DNA from: DATFVJ01 sp963727015
GTDB taxonomy: Bacteria; Actinomycetota; Actinomycetes; Streptosporangiales; Streptosporangiaceae
Reading direction: 5' to 3'
Length of the DNA: 64,000 bases
Assembly (NCBI GenBank): GCA_963727015.1
Contig: CAVSEV010000005.1
Coordinates: forward strand, 434,001-498,000
Positions 49,901 through 57,959 of the stretch are shown here, in pieces. The notes below the pieces were generated by a model. It worked only from the letters and a program-made list of their open reading frames with translations, was not told where the DNA came from and made no database searches. A program made the translations under genes and the position numbers. How positions within the stretch are numbered: position 1 is the first letter of the stretch; each line of letters starts with the position of its first letter.

Positions 49901-49945
49901 CTTACCGTGAGCGGTGTCGCGGCCGGGCTGCAGAACACCGGCTGA
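46943..49945 (+). CDS. ppc: Phosphoenolpyruvate carboxylase
   Basis: About 1000 residues; replenishes oxaloacetate. Conserved motifs are intact: HPVFTAHPTEARRRAVVTAL (catalytic His), GSWVGGDRDGNPFVT, MLGYSDSAKELGPVTATLLL, LFHGRGGALGRGGGPAGRAV (PEP/bicarbonate loop), IPWVFAWTQTRVNMPGWFGL and the invariant C-terminus LQNTG. Two low-complexity inserts are unusual: about 70 residues of GAGHE repeats after residue 62, and a run of SRDPL repeats about 20-55 residues before the C-terminus. Each comes from 15-bp DNA arrays. ATG 46943 is taken; the frame is open to 46892. Confidence 0.95.
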   Translation: MISARAAERDAARMEMPARMRRDVRLLGDLLGEVLSETIGQDLLDDVERLRRLAIAARQGSAEGAGHEGAGHEGAGHEGAGHEGAGHEGAGHEGAGHEGAGHEGAGHEGAGHEGAGGEGAGGEGAGGEGAGHDRIAALVASWPLERAELVARAFTIYFHLVNLAEELQRIRTLRERDADGTPVRESLAAAVAEISRDHGPGRLHELFQALKIHPVFTAHPTEARRRAVVTALQRITGLLWDLDDERRGAHERAETRRRLREEVDLLWRTSPLRVKAMGPLDEVRTVMAVFDETIFRVVPACYRAVDQVLAGPQAGAVVPSAPAFLRFGSWVGGDRDGNPFVTAQVTRETALIQAEHVLRALENATTRIGRALTAHSSTTPPSQALRRSLAVAEAAHPEVLGEVVARSPQEPHRQYLLYAAQRLHATRLRHADLAYPGAAEFLADLRLVQESLAKAGAHRQAFGELQHLIWQAETFGFHLAELEIRQHSAVHARALAELRAGGPRSAETEEVLATLRVAGWIQDRFGAGACRRYVVSFTRSAADIAAVYELAALAMPDGRTLTLDVVPLLESGEDLRRGTGVLDEMLTLAPVRSRLAANGGRMEVMLGYSDSAKELGPVTATLLLYDTQEALTRWAAANDVRLTLFHGRGGALGRGGGPAGRAVLAQAPGSVAGRFKVTEQGEVVLARYGHLAIAQRHLEQVTSAVLLAETPAAAGRIAAAAERFRGVAGQIGAAALRAYQDLVGADGFAPWFARISPLHEIGGLRIGSRPARRGAATGLEDLRAIPWVFAWTQTRVNMPGWFGLGSGIAAVAAEPGGMDVLRAAYREWPLLRVLLDNAEMSLAKTDRHIAARYLALGGRDDLTALVLAEYDTTMAMTAEVTGHERLLAGRPVLSRAVALRNPYVDALSHLQLRALAGLRGPDGGITEGGQAEGGQVDGGPVDAGPLSRDPLSRDPLSRDPLSRDPLSRDPLSGDPLSRGLLERLLLLTVSGVAAGLQNTG
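47131..47340. repeat. 15-bp in-frame tandem repeat in ppc, 14 copies
   Basis: Fourteen units of GGGCGCTGGTCACGA: ten almost perfect ones, then four with GGCGA or GCCGG variants. It encodes GAGHE/GAGGE pentapeptides. Because 15 is a multiple of three, length changes leave the frame intact. Confidence 0.95.
49778..49882. repeat. 15-bp in-frame tandem repeat near the ppc 3' end, 7 copies
   Basis: Seven units of CTCAGCCGCGACCCG, the last two slightly changed, encode LSRDP repeats just before the conserved C-terminal helix of PEP carboxylase. Confidence 0.93.
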
Positions 49946-49983
49946 GCGTGCCACGCCGGGGACGGCCCCGTCACCGGGCTTGG

Positions 49984-51474
49984 TTACGGCTGCGGCTGCG
50001 GCTGCGTCGCGGTCTCCTGGCCCGCTTCACGTGGGCTCCGAGGCGCGCCCTCCTTGCCCGGGGCGCCAGGGCGAACGAACGCGAGCGCGGCGGCGATGCA
50101 CGCGACGGGCATGGCTGGGACCGTGTACCGCAGGTCGAAGTCGGCCGTCGCCGCTGGTACCAAAAGCAGGCCGAGGGCGGTGAGCCAGGGCAGCAGCGCG
50201 GGCCCGCCCCAGCCGCGCAGCCGCCGGATGCCGCCGCCGAGCCAGGACCTCACGATGGCGGCGAAGCCGATGAGCAGGATGACCCCGAGGAGCGTGCCGC
50301 GCAGGTAGACGAAGCGCTGATATCCGCGCATGAAACCGGCGTAGGGCTCCGCCGCCTTGGTCGCTGAGGACGCCGATCCTGAGTAGGCGCGCTGGTCAGC
50401 GCGCAGGGTGCCGCCACCGGGGGTGCGCAAGCCTGGCGATACCCACAGCCGCTCAGCCGCCGCGAACTGGTACTTGTCCGCGGTGTAGGCGCTCGGATGC
50501 TGCGGGCGGTTCCAGTAGAAGCTCAGGGTGAAATCATGCAGGACGGCCGTGGCGTAGCCGGCCGGCTGGGCGGTGATCGCGCGCAGCGCGAAATTCTGGG
50601 CGAGGCTGTTCTTCCTGATGGAGAACCGCCCGCCGGGCATCTGGTTCAGCGGGGATTGCGGCAACCAGATGTAGCTCGACGCCCCCAGCCGGTGGGTGGT
50701 GGCCGGGCAGAGCGCGGCCTCGTCTGCGGGTGGCTTGATCACCGAGCAGTTGGCGAAGCTCATGGTCCTCGACCACAGGAAGATCCCGCTGCTCCGGGTG
50801 AAGTTCACCATGTGGTAATTGGAATCGAACCAGGCAAGGTACATCACGAGCGGTATCGCCGCGGCAAGCAAGGTGGCGCCAAAGACCCGCCAGCGGGCCC
50901 GGCGCAGCAGCAGATAGCACAGGTAAAGCGCGAGGAGCGGCAGCCCGATGGGCCGGACAGTCGCGGAGACCGCGAGCAGCAGGCCGGCACTGACGTCGGC
51001 CCAGGCGCGCCGGTCCCCGCGCCACCACGACGCCACGACGACGGCCGCCACGACCAGGGCCTCGAATACGACATCGGACAGGATCTCGTGTTCCAGCTGG
51101 ATCTGGTAGGCGTCGAAGAGCACAGGTAGCGCAGCGAGCGTCGCCCCCCACGCGGGCAGCAGGAAGCGCCGGCGCAGCAGCAGGTAGCTGGCGAGCCCGA
51201 TGAGCAGGCCGAGCACGTGCTGAACCGCCACGACCAGCATGAAGCTGTGGAACGGAGACAGCAGCCACAAGAACAGCCCATACCCTGATTCCCGGCTGAG
51301 GTCGGGCTTGTGCCGTAGCGCGACGGCCAGGTAGCTCGCCGAGTCCCCGCCGAACCAGATCGCGGGCCTGAATGCGATCATGGTCACCACCCGAACGGCT
51401 GCCGCGAGCAAGAACGCGACCGTGAAGGTGCGGTTGTGACCGGGGAATGCCCGGATCGCCTGCAGGCCCTTCAT
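49984..51474 (-). CDS. Polytopic glycosyltransferase-like membrane protein (copy 1)
   Basis: 496 residues with about ten to twelve transmembrane helices. An acidic extracytoplasmic loop after helix 1 (FRPAIWFGGDSASYLAVALR) with the Asp of GT-C enzymes, then GYGLFLWLLSPFHS, AALPVLFDAYQIQLEHEILS and SATVRPIGLPLLALYLCYLL. This agrees with the GT39/GT87-like mannosyl- or arabinosyl-transferases that use polyprenyl-phosphate sugars. The large exported loop (about residues 235-375) and the cytosolic tail are variable. ATG 51474 has GGGAGA nearby. A paralogue follows at 51570; the two probably arose by duplication. The substrate is unknown. Confidence 0.75.
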   Translation of the reverse strand: MKGLQAIRAFPGHNRTFTVAFLLAAAVRVVTMIAFRPAIWFGGDSASYLAVALRHKPDLSRESGYGLFLWLLSPFHSFMLVVAVQHVLGLLIGLASYLLLRRRFLLPAWGATLAALPVLFDAYQIQLEHEILSDVVFEALVVAAVVVASWWRGDRRAWADVSAGLLLAVSATVRPIGLPLLALYLCYLLLRRARWRVFGATLLAAAIPLVMYLAWFDSNYHMVNFTRSSGIFLWSRTMSFANCSVIKPPADEAALCPATTHRLGASSYIWLPQSPLNQMPGGRFSIRKNSLAQNFALRAITAQPAGYATAVLHDFTLSFYWNRPQHPSAYTADKYQFAAAERLWVSPGLRTPGGGTLRADQRAYSGSASSATKAAEPYAGFMRGYQRFVYLRGTLLGVILLIGFAAIVRSWLGGGIRRLRGWGGPALLPWLTALGLLLVPAATADFDLRYTVPAMPVACIAAALAFVRPGAPGKEGAPRSPREAGQETATQPQPQP

Positions 51475-51569
51475 GATCTCCCATTGCGTCAGGTCCGCTC
51501 ATCACCGCTAGCCCCCGTCGCGCTCGGCGCCACAGGTGGTCAACATGATGACTACCGCGGGTGCCCAGG

Positions 51570-53126
51570 CTAGCATCGCGGCTCCCCAGGCCGGAGCGTT
51601 GCGGCAGAACATTGGCCTCCGGCTGCGGAGCCCTCGGCGCTCGCCGCTTCGGCGCCTTCTGGCTGGTCGCCGCCGACGGCGACCAGCTGCACTTGCTGAG
51701 GTGAACCCCGGCGGATGAATGGCGATATGCCCGCGAGGCCCGCCGCGATGCACGCGCAGGGAATGGCCGCGAGCACATATCGGTAGCTAAAGCCCGCCGT
51801 GGCGGGCGGCACGATGATGAGCGCGACCGCGGCGCACCACGGCAGCAGGCCTGGCGCCCCCCGCCGCCGGCCTGTGACCACCCCGGCCGCGCCGATCAGC
51901 AGGGTAAGCAGCAGCAGTGGCCCGCGGAAGTAGAAGTAACGCTGGTAGCTGGCAAGCAGCGAAGAGAACGGCCGGTAAACGCGGGTGGTGAGGTTACCCG
52001 GCTGATAGCTGCGCAGGTTGGCGATGGGCGCCCACCCAGGCAGCGGCGTGTCGCTGGTGCCGAACTGATATTGGAGGGCTGTCGCCGGATCAGGGAACTG
52101 CTGGGAACGGGTCCAGGCGAATGTGCGCCCCAGGTCCTTCGCCGTCGCCCACAGGTAGTCCGCCGGTTGCTTGCGGACAGCGAGCCACGCGAAGTCGCCG
52201 CCGAGCTTGCTTGCAGCCGGGCTCCATGGATCTCCCGCGTAAGTCCGCAGCGGGTTTGCTTCCCAGATGTAGTCGGCCGACGGCGGCCGTCTCGCCGGCG
52301 GCCGGTTGTCGCACAGCGGCCGTAGCCTCGCCGGCGGGTTCATCTTCGCGCAATCCGCGAAGGCCATCGCCCGGCTGTAAAGGAAAGACCCGTCACCCTG
52401 AGTAATCGCGTATCCTCCCCGGGATGCGTTGAACCAGCCAATGTAGGCGGCAACCGGCAGCAGCCCGGCCACGACCAGGGCGGTGACCGGGCGCCAGCCG
52501 GCCCGCCGGACGATCAGGCATAGTGCGGCTACCACGAGCAATGGCCGTCCATCCGTGCGGACGATCGCCGATCCCCCCAGCAGCAGGCCTGCCGCCGCGG
52601 CGGCGATCCATCCGGGCTGGTCACGCAAGCACAGCAGGATGATCGCGGCCGTGATCAGGAACATGAACAAGGTGTCGGCCATCACCATGTGCTCAAGCTG
52701 AATCTCGTAGGCATCGAACAGCACGGGCACGGCCGCAAGAGCCGCCACCCACGCACGTGCCCCGCGCACCCGGAGCACCGCGTACACGGCAAGGCCGGTG
52801 GCAAGCCCGAGCACATGCTGCGCGAGCGTCACCAGCGCGAAACTGTGCAGCGGCTCGAGCGCGGCAAGGAACAGCGCGTACCCGCTCGGCCGGATCGTCT
52901 CAGGGACAAGTGCTACCGCGGCGCTGACATAGCTGTAGGAGTCGTTGAACCACTCCACTGGCCGGTAGGCGAGGACGGCAAACGCGCGTGGTGCTGCGGC
53001 CAATGCGAGCACCGCGGCGATCAGCCAGTGGCGCGCCGCGAACGCGCGGACGCGGTACCGCGCATGCACCTGCGCAACCGCCGGTGCATGCGCAACCACG
53101 GCCTTCTCCGCGGCGTCCTCGGGCAC
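51570..53126 (-). CDS. Polytopic glycosyltransferase-like membrane protein (copy 2)
   Basis: 518 residues, upstream paralogue of the protein at 49984. Shared landmarks: YRPVEWFNDSYSYVSAAVAL (acidic loop 1), PSGYALFLAALEPLHSFALV, QHVLGLATGLAVYAVLRVRG, AAVPVLFDAYEIQLEHMVMA and ADTLFMFLITAAIILLCLRD. Helix count and the exported domain between about 255 and 400 are similar, with different loop sequences. The C-terminus is an Ala/Glu/Gly-rich tail. GTG 53126 starts it. The two are separated by 95 bases and are probably cotranscribed. A GT-C fold is inferred from topology. Confidence 0.75.
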   Translation of the reverse strand: MPEDAAEKAVVAHAPAVAQVHARYRVRAFAARHWLIAAVLALAAAPRAFAVLAYRPVEWFNDSYSYVSAAVALVPETIRPSGYALFLAALEPLHSFALVTLAQHVLGLATGLAVYAVLRVRGARAWVAALAAVPVLFDAYEIQLEHMVMADTLFMFLITAAIILLCLRDQPGWIAAAAAGLLLGGSAIVRTDGRPLLVVAALCLIVRRAGWRPVTALVVAGLLPVAAYIGWFNASRGGYAITQGDGSFLYSRAMAFADCAKMNPPARLRPLCDNRPPARRPPSADYIWEANPLRTYAGDPWSPAASKLGGDFAWLAVRKQPADYLWATAKDLGRTFAWTRSQQFPDPATALQYQFGTSDTPLPGWAPIANLRSYQPGNLTTRVYRPFSSLLASYQRYFYFRGPLLLLTLLIGAAGVVTGRRRGAPGLLPWCAAVALIIVPPATAGFSYRYVLAAIPCACIAAGLAGISPFIRRGSPQQVQLVAVGGDQPEGAEAASAEGSAAGGQCSAATLRPGEPRC

Positions 53127-53189
53127 AGGCCTCCTCCGCAGCGAGCTTCCCCGTAAAGCAGTTCGATCCCGACCACGCTACTAGAGCGT

Positions 53190-53370
53190 GTCCCGCAGAT
53201 CCTTGGCGGCGCCGTAGTGCCGCCCACGACCCCAGACGACGACCGGGGCCGTGGACGGCACTGTCGTCGTCGCAGGTAGTTCCACTATCGGCTCCTCGAG
53301 AACGAGGACGGCCTTGCCGGATCGGCGCCTGGAGCACCGCCCGCCTCCACCGAGATCTGCAGGACGCCTA
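53190..53370. other. Degenerate sequence similar to 35110-35222
   Basis: On the minus strand it reads GKAVLVLEEPIVELP and later VVVWGRGRHYGAAKDLRDTL to a stop at 53181, while the start side reads QISVEAGGAP in another frame. The same landmarks (ISVDAG, LLVLGEPKVEL, AAKDLRD) occur at 35110-35222, with a shorter middle. It looks like a frameshifted small gene; I do not recognise the family. It fills the gap between copy 2 of the glycosyltransferase and birA. Confidence 0.5.
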
Positions 53371-53431
53371 GAGCCGCGGCCGGACGATCTGAGCCTAAGG
53401 GTCACAATGGCGGGGAGCGGAAGGGGGAGCG

Positions 53432-54337
53432 ATGGACAGTGGCCCGGCAGGCAGTGGCCCGGCAGGCAGTGGCCCGGCAGGCAGCGGCCCGGCAGGCAGC
53501 GGCCCGGCAGGCAGCGGCCCGGCAGGCAGCGGCCCGGTAGGCAGCGGCCCAGTGGAACTGGCGCCGCCACCACTCAACGCCGCGGATCTGGCGCAGGCGC
53601 TGATCCGGCCCGGTGGGCTGTGGCGTGAGATCCGGGTGGTGGACGCGACGGGTTCGACCAATACGGATCTGCTCAAGGCCGCTGAGGCCGGTGCCCCCGA
53701 GGGCGTGATCCTCGCGGCCGAGACGCAGACCGCCGGTCGCGGCCGGATGGGCCGTAGCTGGGTGAGCCCCCCGCGGACAGCGGTGATCTTCTCGGTGCTG
53801 CTGCGCCCTGCGGACGTTCCGGCGAGCCGCCGCGGGTGGGTGCCGCTGCTCACCGGTGTGGCGGCGGTGTCGGCCCTGCGCCGCGTGGCCCAGATCGACG
53901 CCGCCCTGAAATGGCCCAACGACGTACTCGTGCGGCACAACAAGCTGGCCGGGATCCTCGCGGAGCAAAAGGGCGGCGCCATCGTCGCGGGCATCGGCAT
54001 CAATGTCTCCGCGGCGCCGCCAGGTCCCGCCGGGACCTCCGCCACGTCGCTCGAGGCGGAGGGAGCGCTAGTGCCCAGGGACCGGTTGCTGGCGGCCGTG
54101 CTCGGCGAACTCGAGCAGTCTTACCTGCGCTGGGCCCGCGATCCGGACGGCTGCGGACTGCGGCAGCAGTACCAGAGCATGTGCGACACGATCGGCCGCG
54201 CGGTACGGGTGGAACTGCCCGGTGGCCGGGTGCTCGCGGGCATGGCGGCCGATATCGACGCGCACGGGCGGCTGGTGGTCCGGACCGGCGACGCGCTCAC
54301 CGCTGTCAGCGCCGGGGATGTCGTACACGTCCGCTGA
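53432..54337 (+). CDS. birA: Biotin--[acetyl-CoA-carboxylase] ligase
   Basis: 301 residues, the short (class I) ligase lacking a DNA-binding domain. The biotin/AMP-binding motif QTAGRGRMGRSWVSPP, STNTDLLKAAEAGAPEG and KWPNDVLVRHNKLAGILAEQ with the catalytic Lys are intact, as is GIGINVS and the C-terminal SH3-like domain (ELPGGRVLAGMAADIDAHGR). The first 40 residues are SGPAG repeats from a 15-bp DNA array; homology begins at about LNAADLAQALIRPG. AAGGGGGAGCG before the ATG is the ribosome site. Attaches biotin to the AccA3 carrier. Confidence 0.93.
   Translation: MDSGPAGSGPAGSGPAGSGPAGSGPAGSGPAGSGPVGSGPVELAPPPLNAADLAQALIRPGGLWREIRVVDATGSTNTDLLKAAEAGAPEGVILAAETQTAGRGRMGRSWVSPPRTAVIFSVLLRPADVPASRRGWVPLLTGVAAVSALRRVAQIDAALKWPNDVLVRHNKLAGILAEQKGGAIVAGIGINVSAAPPGPAGTSATSLEAEGALVPRDRLLAAVLGELEQSYLRWARDPDGCGLRQQYQSMCDTIGRAVRVELPGGRVLAGMAADIDAHGRLVVRTGDALTAVSAGDVVHVR
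53438..53554. repeat. 15-bp in-frame tandem repeat at the birA 5' end, 8 copies
   Basis: Eight units of AGTGGCCCGGCAGGC (AGC variants, the last two with GTA or cut short) begin 6 bases after the start codon and encode SGPAG. Neighbouring copies are nearly identical, so expansion is recent. Confidence 0.92.
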
Positions 54338-54377
54338 TGGCGTTACGTTTCGCGGCGCGTCATGTCAACATGAGCGC

Positions 54378-54893
54378 ATGCGTCACGACAGCTCGCTCAT
54401 CGAGGGCGAACGGTCCGTGCTCATCATGCACCCGCACTGGAAGACGGTCATTGGCCCGATCGTGATCCTGGCGGCGGTGGTCGTCGCCGCGGCGGCAGCG
54501 CTCGTGCTGATCCCGTTCGGCTCCGCCGCCACAATTGGCCGGGGCGTGGTAGCAGGAGCTGCTTTGATCGTAGCCGCCATCTTCGCCGGAATCCCCGTGC
54601 TCCGCTGGCGGACAACGACCTATGAGCTCACCACGAAGAGATTCCGGATGCGGTCGGGGATCCTGTCCAGGTTCGGCAGGGACATCCCGCTGAACCGGGT
54701 CAACGATGTGTCGTTCTCGCACGGCATCATTGACCGGATGCTCGGCTGTGGCAGGCTCGTAGTTGAGTCCGCTGGTGAGCACGGCCAGCTCGTGCTTACC
54801 GAGATCCCGCAGGTAGAAAAGGTGCAGAGCACCTTGTATCAGCTGGTCGAGGAGGAGCAGCAGCGCACGACGGCGGTACAGGAGGAACGCTGA
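54378..54893 (+). CDS. PH-domain membrane protein (DUF304-type)
   Basis: 171 residues from ATG 54378. MRHDSSLIEGERSVLIMHPH is followed by two helices (IVILAAVVVAAAAALVLIPF and GVVAGAALIVAAIFAGIPVL), then the bacterial PH domain (YELTTKRFRMRSGILSRFGR; IPLNRVNDVSFSHGIIDRML; GCGRLVVESAGEHGQLVL). The family works at the membrane, in part on lipid-linked or stress processes. Adjacent to birA as in mycobacteria (Rv3278c/Rv3279c, recalled). Function unknown. Confidence 0.85.
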   Translation: MRHDSSLIEGERSVLIMHPHWKTVIGPIVILAAVVVAAAAALVLIPFGSAATIGRGVVAGAALIVAAIFAGIPVLRWRTTTYELTTKRFRMRSGILSRFGRDIPLNRVNDVSFSHGIIDRMLGCGRLVVESAGEHGQLVLTEIPQVEKVQSTLYQLVEEEQQRTTAVQEER

Positions 54894-54936
54894 CCGCCGG
54901 TCAGCCCGGGCCGGTGCCTGAACAGGCCCGGGTCGC

Positions 54937-55956
54937 GTGGGTGCCGCCGAGGAGATGAGCGCTACGGATCCGGAGGAGCTGCCGCAACCGGCGCAGATCG
55001 AGGAGCTGCTGCTCGGCGCGAAGCCCCGCTATACGCGCAAGGAGACCGCCGCGCTGGCCGGCCTGGATTTCGAGTTCGCCAGGCGCCTTTGGCGCGCGCT
55101 CGGATTCGCTGAACTCCCTGCTGATGCGGTGGCCTTCACCGAGAACGACGTCGCGGCCGCGCGGATCACGGCTGAGCTGCGGACGCTGGGCGCGCTGGGC
55201 GACGAGACCGCGATCCGGCTGGCGCGTGCCATGGGCCAGACCATGGCGAGGCTTGCCGAGTGGCAGGTCGACATCATCACGGGCACGCTGCTCGATCCGC
55301 GGCAACCGCCGGGTCCCGGCCAGGTAGACCGCGTGCTGGGCATCGCCGAGTTGCTCATGCCGCGGATGGAAGCGCTGATCGGCCACTCATGGCGGCGGCA
55401 GGTCGCGGCCGCGGGCACGCGCGCGCTCGCGGTCGCGGCGGGTGCCGACGGGGTGCTTCCAAGCCGGGTGCCCGTGGCGGTCGGGTTCGCCGATCTGGTG
55501 GCGTTCACCGAGCTCAGCAGGGAACTCGACGAGGTCGAGCTTGCGGCGCTCGTGGAGGGCTTCGAATCGACGGCGGCAGACATCGCGACTGAGGACAGCG
55601 GCCGGCTTGTCAAGACGCTCGGCGACGAGGTGCTGTTCATCGCCGACGAGCCGCGGACCGCGGCCCGCATCGCGCTGCGGCTCGCGGACGCCTATGGCGG
55701 CGAGCTTGGCCCGGACGTGCGGTCGGGAGTCGCGTACGGTCCGGTCCTGCCGGTCATGGGTGACGTCTTCGGCACCACCGTCAACCTGGCGAGCCGGCTC
55801 ACGTCGCTGGCGCGGCCAGGCACGGTGCTCGTGGACGAGCAGATGGCGGGTGTCCTTGCCCGCGACGACGAATTTCAGCTGACCCAGATCGTGCGCAGGC
55901 CCGCCCGCGGCCTTGGCCTGGTCCAGCCATTCGTTGTCCGCGCCAACGTCAGCTGA
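54937..55956 (+). CDS. Class III adenylyl cyclase with N-terminal regulatory domain
   Basis: 339 residues. The N-terminal 165 residues (YTRKETAALAGLDFEFARRL; WRALGFAELPADAVAFTENDV) match the regulatory domain of pH- or fatty-acid-responsive cyclases such as Rv1264 and Rv2212. The catalytic domain has all key residues: VAVGFADLVAFTELS (metal Asp), LVKTLGDEVLFIADEP (purine-Lys and second Asp) and FGTTVNLASRLTSLA (Asn/Arg transition-state pair). It should make cAMP. GTG 54937 is used; ATG 54955 is an alternative with its ribosome site too close. It stands 44 bases after the PH-domain gene. Confidence 0.88.
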   Translation: MGAAEEMSATDPEELPQPAQIEELLLGAKPRYTRKETAALAGLDFEFARRLWRALGFAELPADAVAFTENDVAAARITAELRTLGALGDETAIRLARAMGQTMARLAEWQVDIITGTLLDPRQPPGPGQVDRVLGIAELLMPRMEALIGHSWRRQVAAAGTRALAVAAGADGVLPSRVPVAVGFADLVAFTELSRELDEVELAALVEGFESTAADIATEDSGRLVKTLGDEVLFIADEPRTAARIALRLADAYGGELGPDVRSGVAYGPVLPVMGDVFGTTVNLASRLTSLARPGTVLVDEQMAGVLARDDEFQLTQIVRRPARGLGLVQPFVVRANVS

Positions 55957-56080
55957 TCCTGACGGGCTGCGGCTGTCGCCCGTCCACGTCGCGAGGCTAC
56001 GCTCGTGATCGTGGGGACAGGTGATGCCTGGTCAGTCGCCTGTGCCGATGCGGCTGCGGGATGACAGCGAGGAGAGTGGC

Positions 56081-57898
56081 GTGAGCGAACCGCGGTTCGA
56101 CGAGCGGTCCGACTTCGACGACGCCGGAAGAGGGAAGATCGGCGCGCTCGAACCGTGCGTGGTGAAGGACTCCACCGGACGAGTGGTCTGGGACAACGAC
56201 GCGTACTCGTTCCTGTCAGGGCCGTGCCCGGACACGGCGAACCCCAGCCTGTGGCGGCAGTCCCAGCTGTGCGCGGAGCAGGGCCTCTTCCAGGTGGCCG
56301 AGGGCATCTTCCAGGTCCGTGGCCTGGATCTGTCGAACATCTCCTTCGTCGAGGGCAGCGAGGGCGTCATCGTCATCGACCCGCTGATCTCGGTGGAGAC
56401 GGCGGCCGCCGCGCTCGGTCTCTACCGCGAGCACCGCGGCAGCGCTCTCCAGCGCCCGGTAACCGCGGTGATCTACAGCCACTCGCATGGCGACCACTTC
56501 GGCGGCGTCCGCGGCGTGGTGCCCCACGGCGGCGATGTCCCGATCATCGCGCCCGCGGGATTCCTCGAGCACGCGATCAGCGAGAACGTGTACGCGGGTC
56601 CGGCGATGACCCGCCGCGCGGTGTACATGTACGGCCCCGAACTCGGCCGCGGGCCTGTCGGGCAGATCGGCTGCGGCCTCGGCCAGACCACCTCGACCGG
56701 CACGATTTCCCTGATCCCGCCGACGCTGGACATTACCTACACCGGCCAGGAAGAAGTGGTGGACGGGGTGCGGATCGTCTTTCAGCTCACGCCCGGGACC
56801 GAGGCGCCGGCTGAGATGAACTTCTACTTCCCCGGCCGGCGTGCGGTGTGCATGGCCGAGAACGCTACGCACAACCTGCACAACCTGCTCACCCTGCGCG
56901 GCGCCGTGGTACGTAACCCGCATACCTGGGCGAACTACCTCACCGAGGCGATCACGCTTTTCGCGGCGAAGTCCGACGTGCTTTTCGCGTCCCACCACTG
57001 GCCCACGTTCGGCCAGGACCGGATCAATACCTTCCTGGCCGAGCAGCGGGACCTGTACGCCTACCTGCACGACCAGACGCTGCGGCTGCTCAACCAGGGT
57101 TACACCGGCATCGAGATCGCCGAGATGATCGAACTGCCGCCCGCGCTGCGCGCCGCCTGGCACGCACGTGGTTACTACGGCTCGGTCAGCCACAACGTCA
57201 AGGCCATCTACCAGCACTATATGGGCTGGTTCGACGGCAACCCCGCGCACCTGTGGGAGCACCCGCCCGTCGAGTCGGCCAAGCGCTATGTCGACTGCAT
57301 GGGTGGCACGGACGCGGTGGTCAGCAAGGCCCGAGGTTACGTATCATCCGGGGACCTCCGCTTCGCCGCGCAGCTACTCAATCACGCCGTGTTCGCCGAT
57401 CCGGGCCGCACGGACGCGAGGTCCCTGCTCGCCGAGGTGTACGAGCAGCTGGGCCACGGCGCGGAGAACGGCACCTGGCGCAACTTCTACCTGCAAGGCG
57501 CGCAGGAACTGCGCGGAAACCTGGCCGCAACCGGCATTGACACCATGGGTCCCGATCTATTTGCCGCGCTCACCGTCGAGCAGGTCTTCGACTCGCTCGC
57601 CATCCGCGTGAACGGGCCTAAGGCATGGGACATCGACGTGACCATCGACTGGACGCTGACTGACCTGAATCAGCAGGTCCGGCTACGGCTCGCGAATGGC
57701 GTCCTGGTGCAGTCCGCGCCGCCTCCCGGCGCGAAGCCGGCCGAGATGACCCTCGCGCTCACCAAACCGCAGCTGCTCAAAATGCTCGCTACCCAGAGCC
57801 TGGACGGCATCCAGATGGACGGCGACCCGAAACACCTCGCCACCCTGCTCGGCGTGCTCGACAGCCCCAGCAGGCAGTTCCCTATCGTGACACCCTGA
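56081..57898 (+). CDS. Alkyl-sulfatase-like metallo-beta-lactamase-fold hydrolase
   Basis: About 605 residues. HSHGDHFGG at about residue 134 is the di-zinc motif; YPGRRAVC-type and FFPGRRA segments, the central FDGNPAHLWEHPP dimerisation signature and a C-terminal SCP2-like domain (about 480-605) complete the layout of SdsA1/BDS1 secondary or primary alkyl sulfatases. A signal peptide is not evident, unlike SdsA1, so the enzyme may be cytosolic. GTG 56081 has GAGGAG six bases upstream and was preferred to GTG/ATG at 56021. The substrate, alkyl sulfate or other, is inferred. Confidence 0.88.
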   Translation: MSEPRFDERSDFDDAGRGKIGALEPCVVKDSTGRVVWDNDAYSFLSGPCPDTANPSLWRQSQLCAEQGLFQVAEGIFQVRGLDLSNISFVEGSEGVIVIDPLISVETAAAALGLYREHRGSALQRPVTAVIYSHSHGDHFGGVRGVVPHGGDVPIIAPAGFLEHAISENVYAGPAMTRRAVYMYGPELGRGPVGQIGCGLGQTTSTGTISLIPPTLDITYTGQEEVVDGVRIVFQLTPGTEAPAEMNFYFPGRRAVCMAENATHNLHNLLTLRGAVVRNPHTWANYLTEAITLFAAKSDVLFASHHWPTFGQDRINTFLAEQRDLYAYLHDQTLRLLNQGYTGIEIAEMIELPPALRAAWHARGYYGSVSHNVKAIYQHYMGWFDGNPAHLWEHPPVESAKRYVDCMGGTDAVVSKARGYVSSGDLRFAAQLLNHAVFADPGRTDARSLLAEVYEQLGHGAENGTWRNFYLQGAQELRGNLAATGIDTMGPDLFAALTVEQVFDSLAIRVNGPKAWDIDVTIDWTLTDLNQQVRLRLANGVLVQSAPPPGAKPAEMTLALTKPQLLKMLATQSLDGIQMDGDPKHLATLLGVLDSPSRQFPIVTP

Positions 57899-57959
57899 CG
57901 CCCAGCGCAGGATCTGCAGCAGGCCGGGAGGACTTATAGGCCAGGCAATCGGAGGGTCG

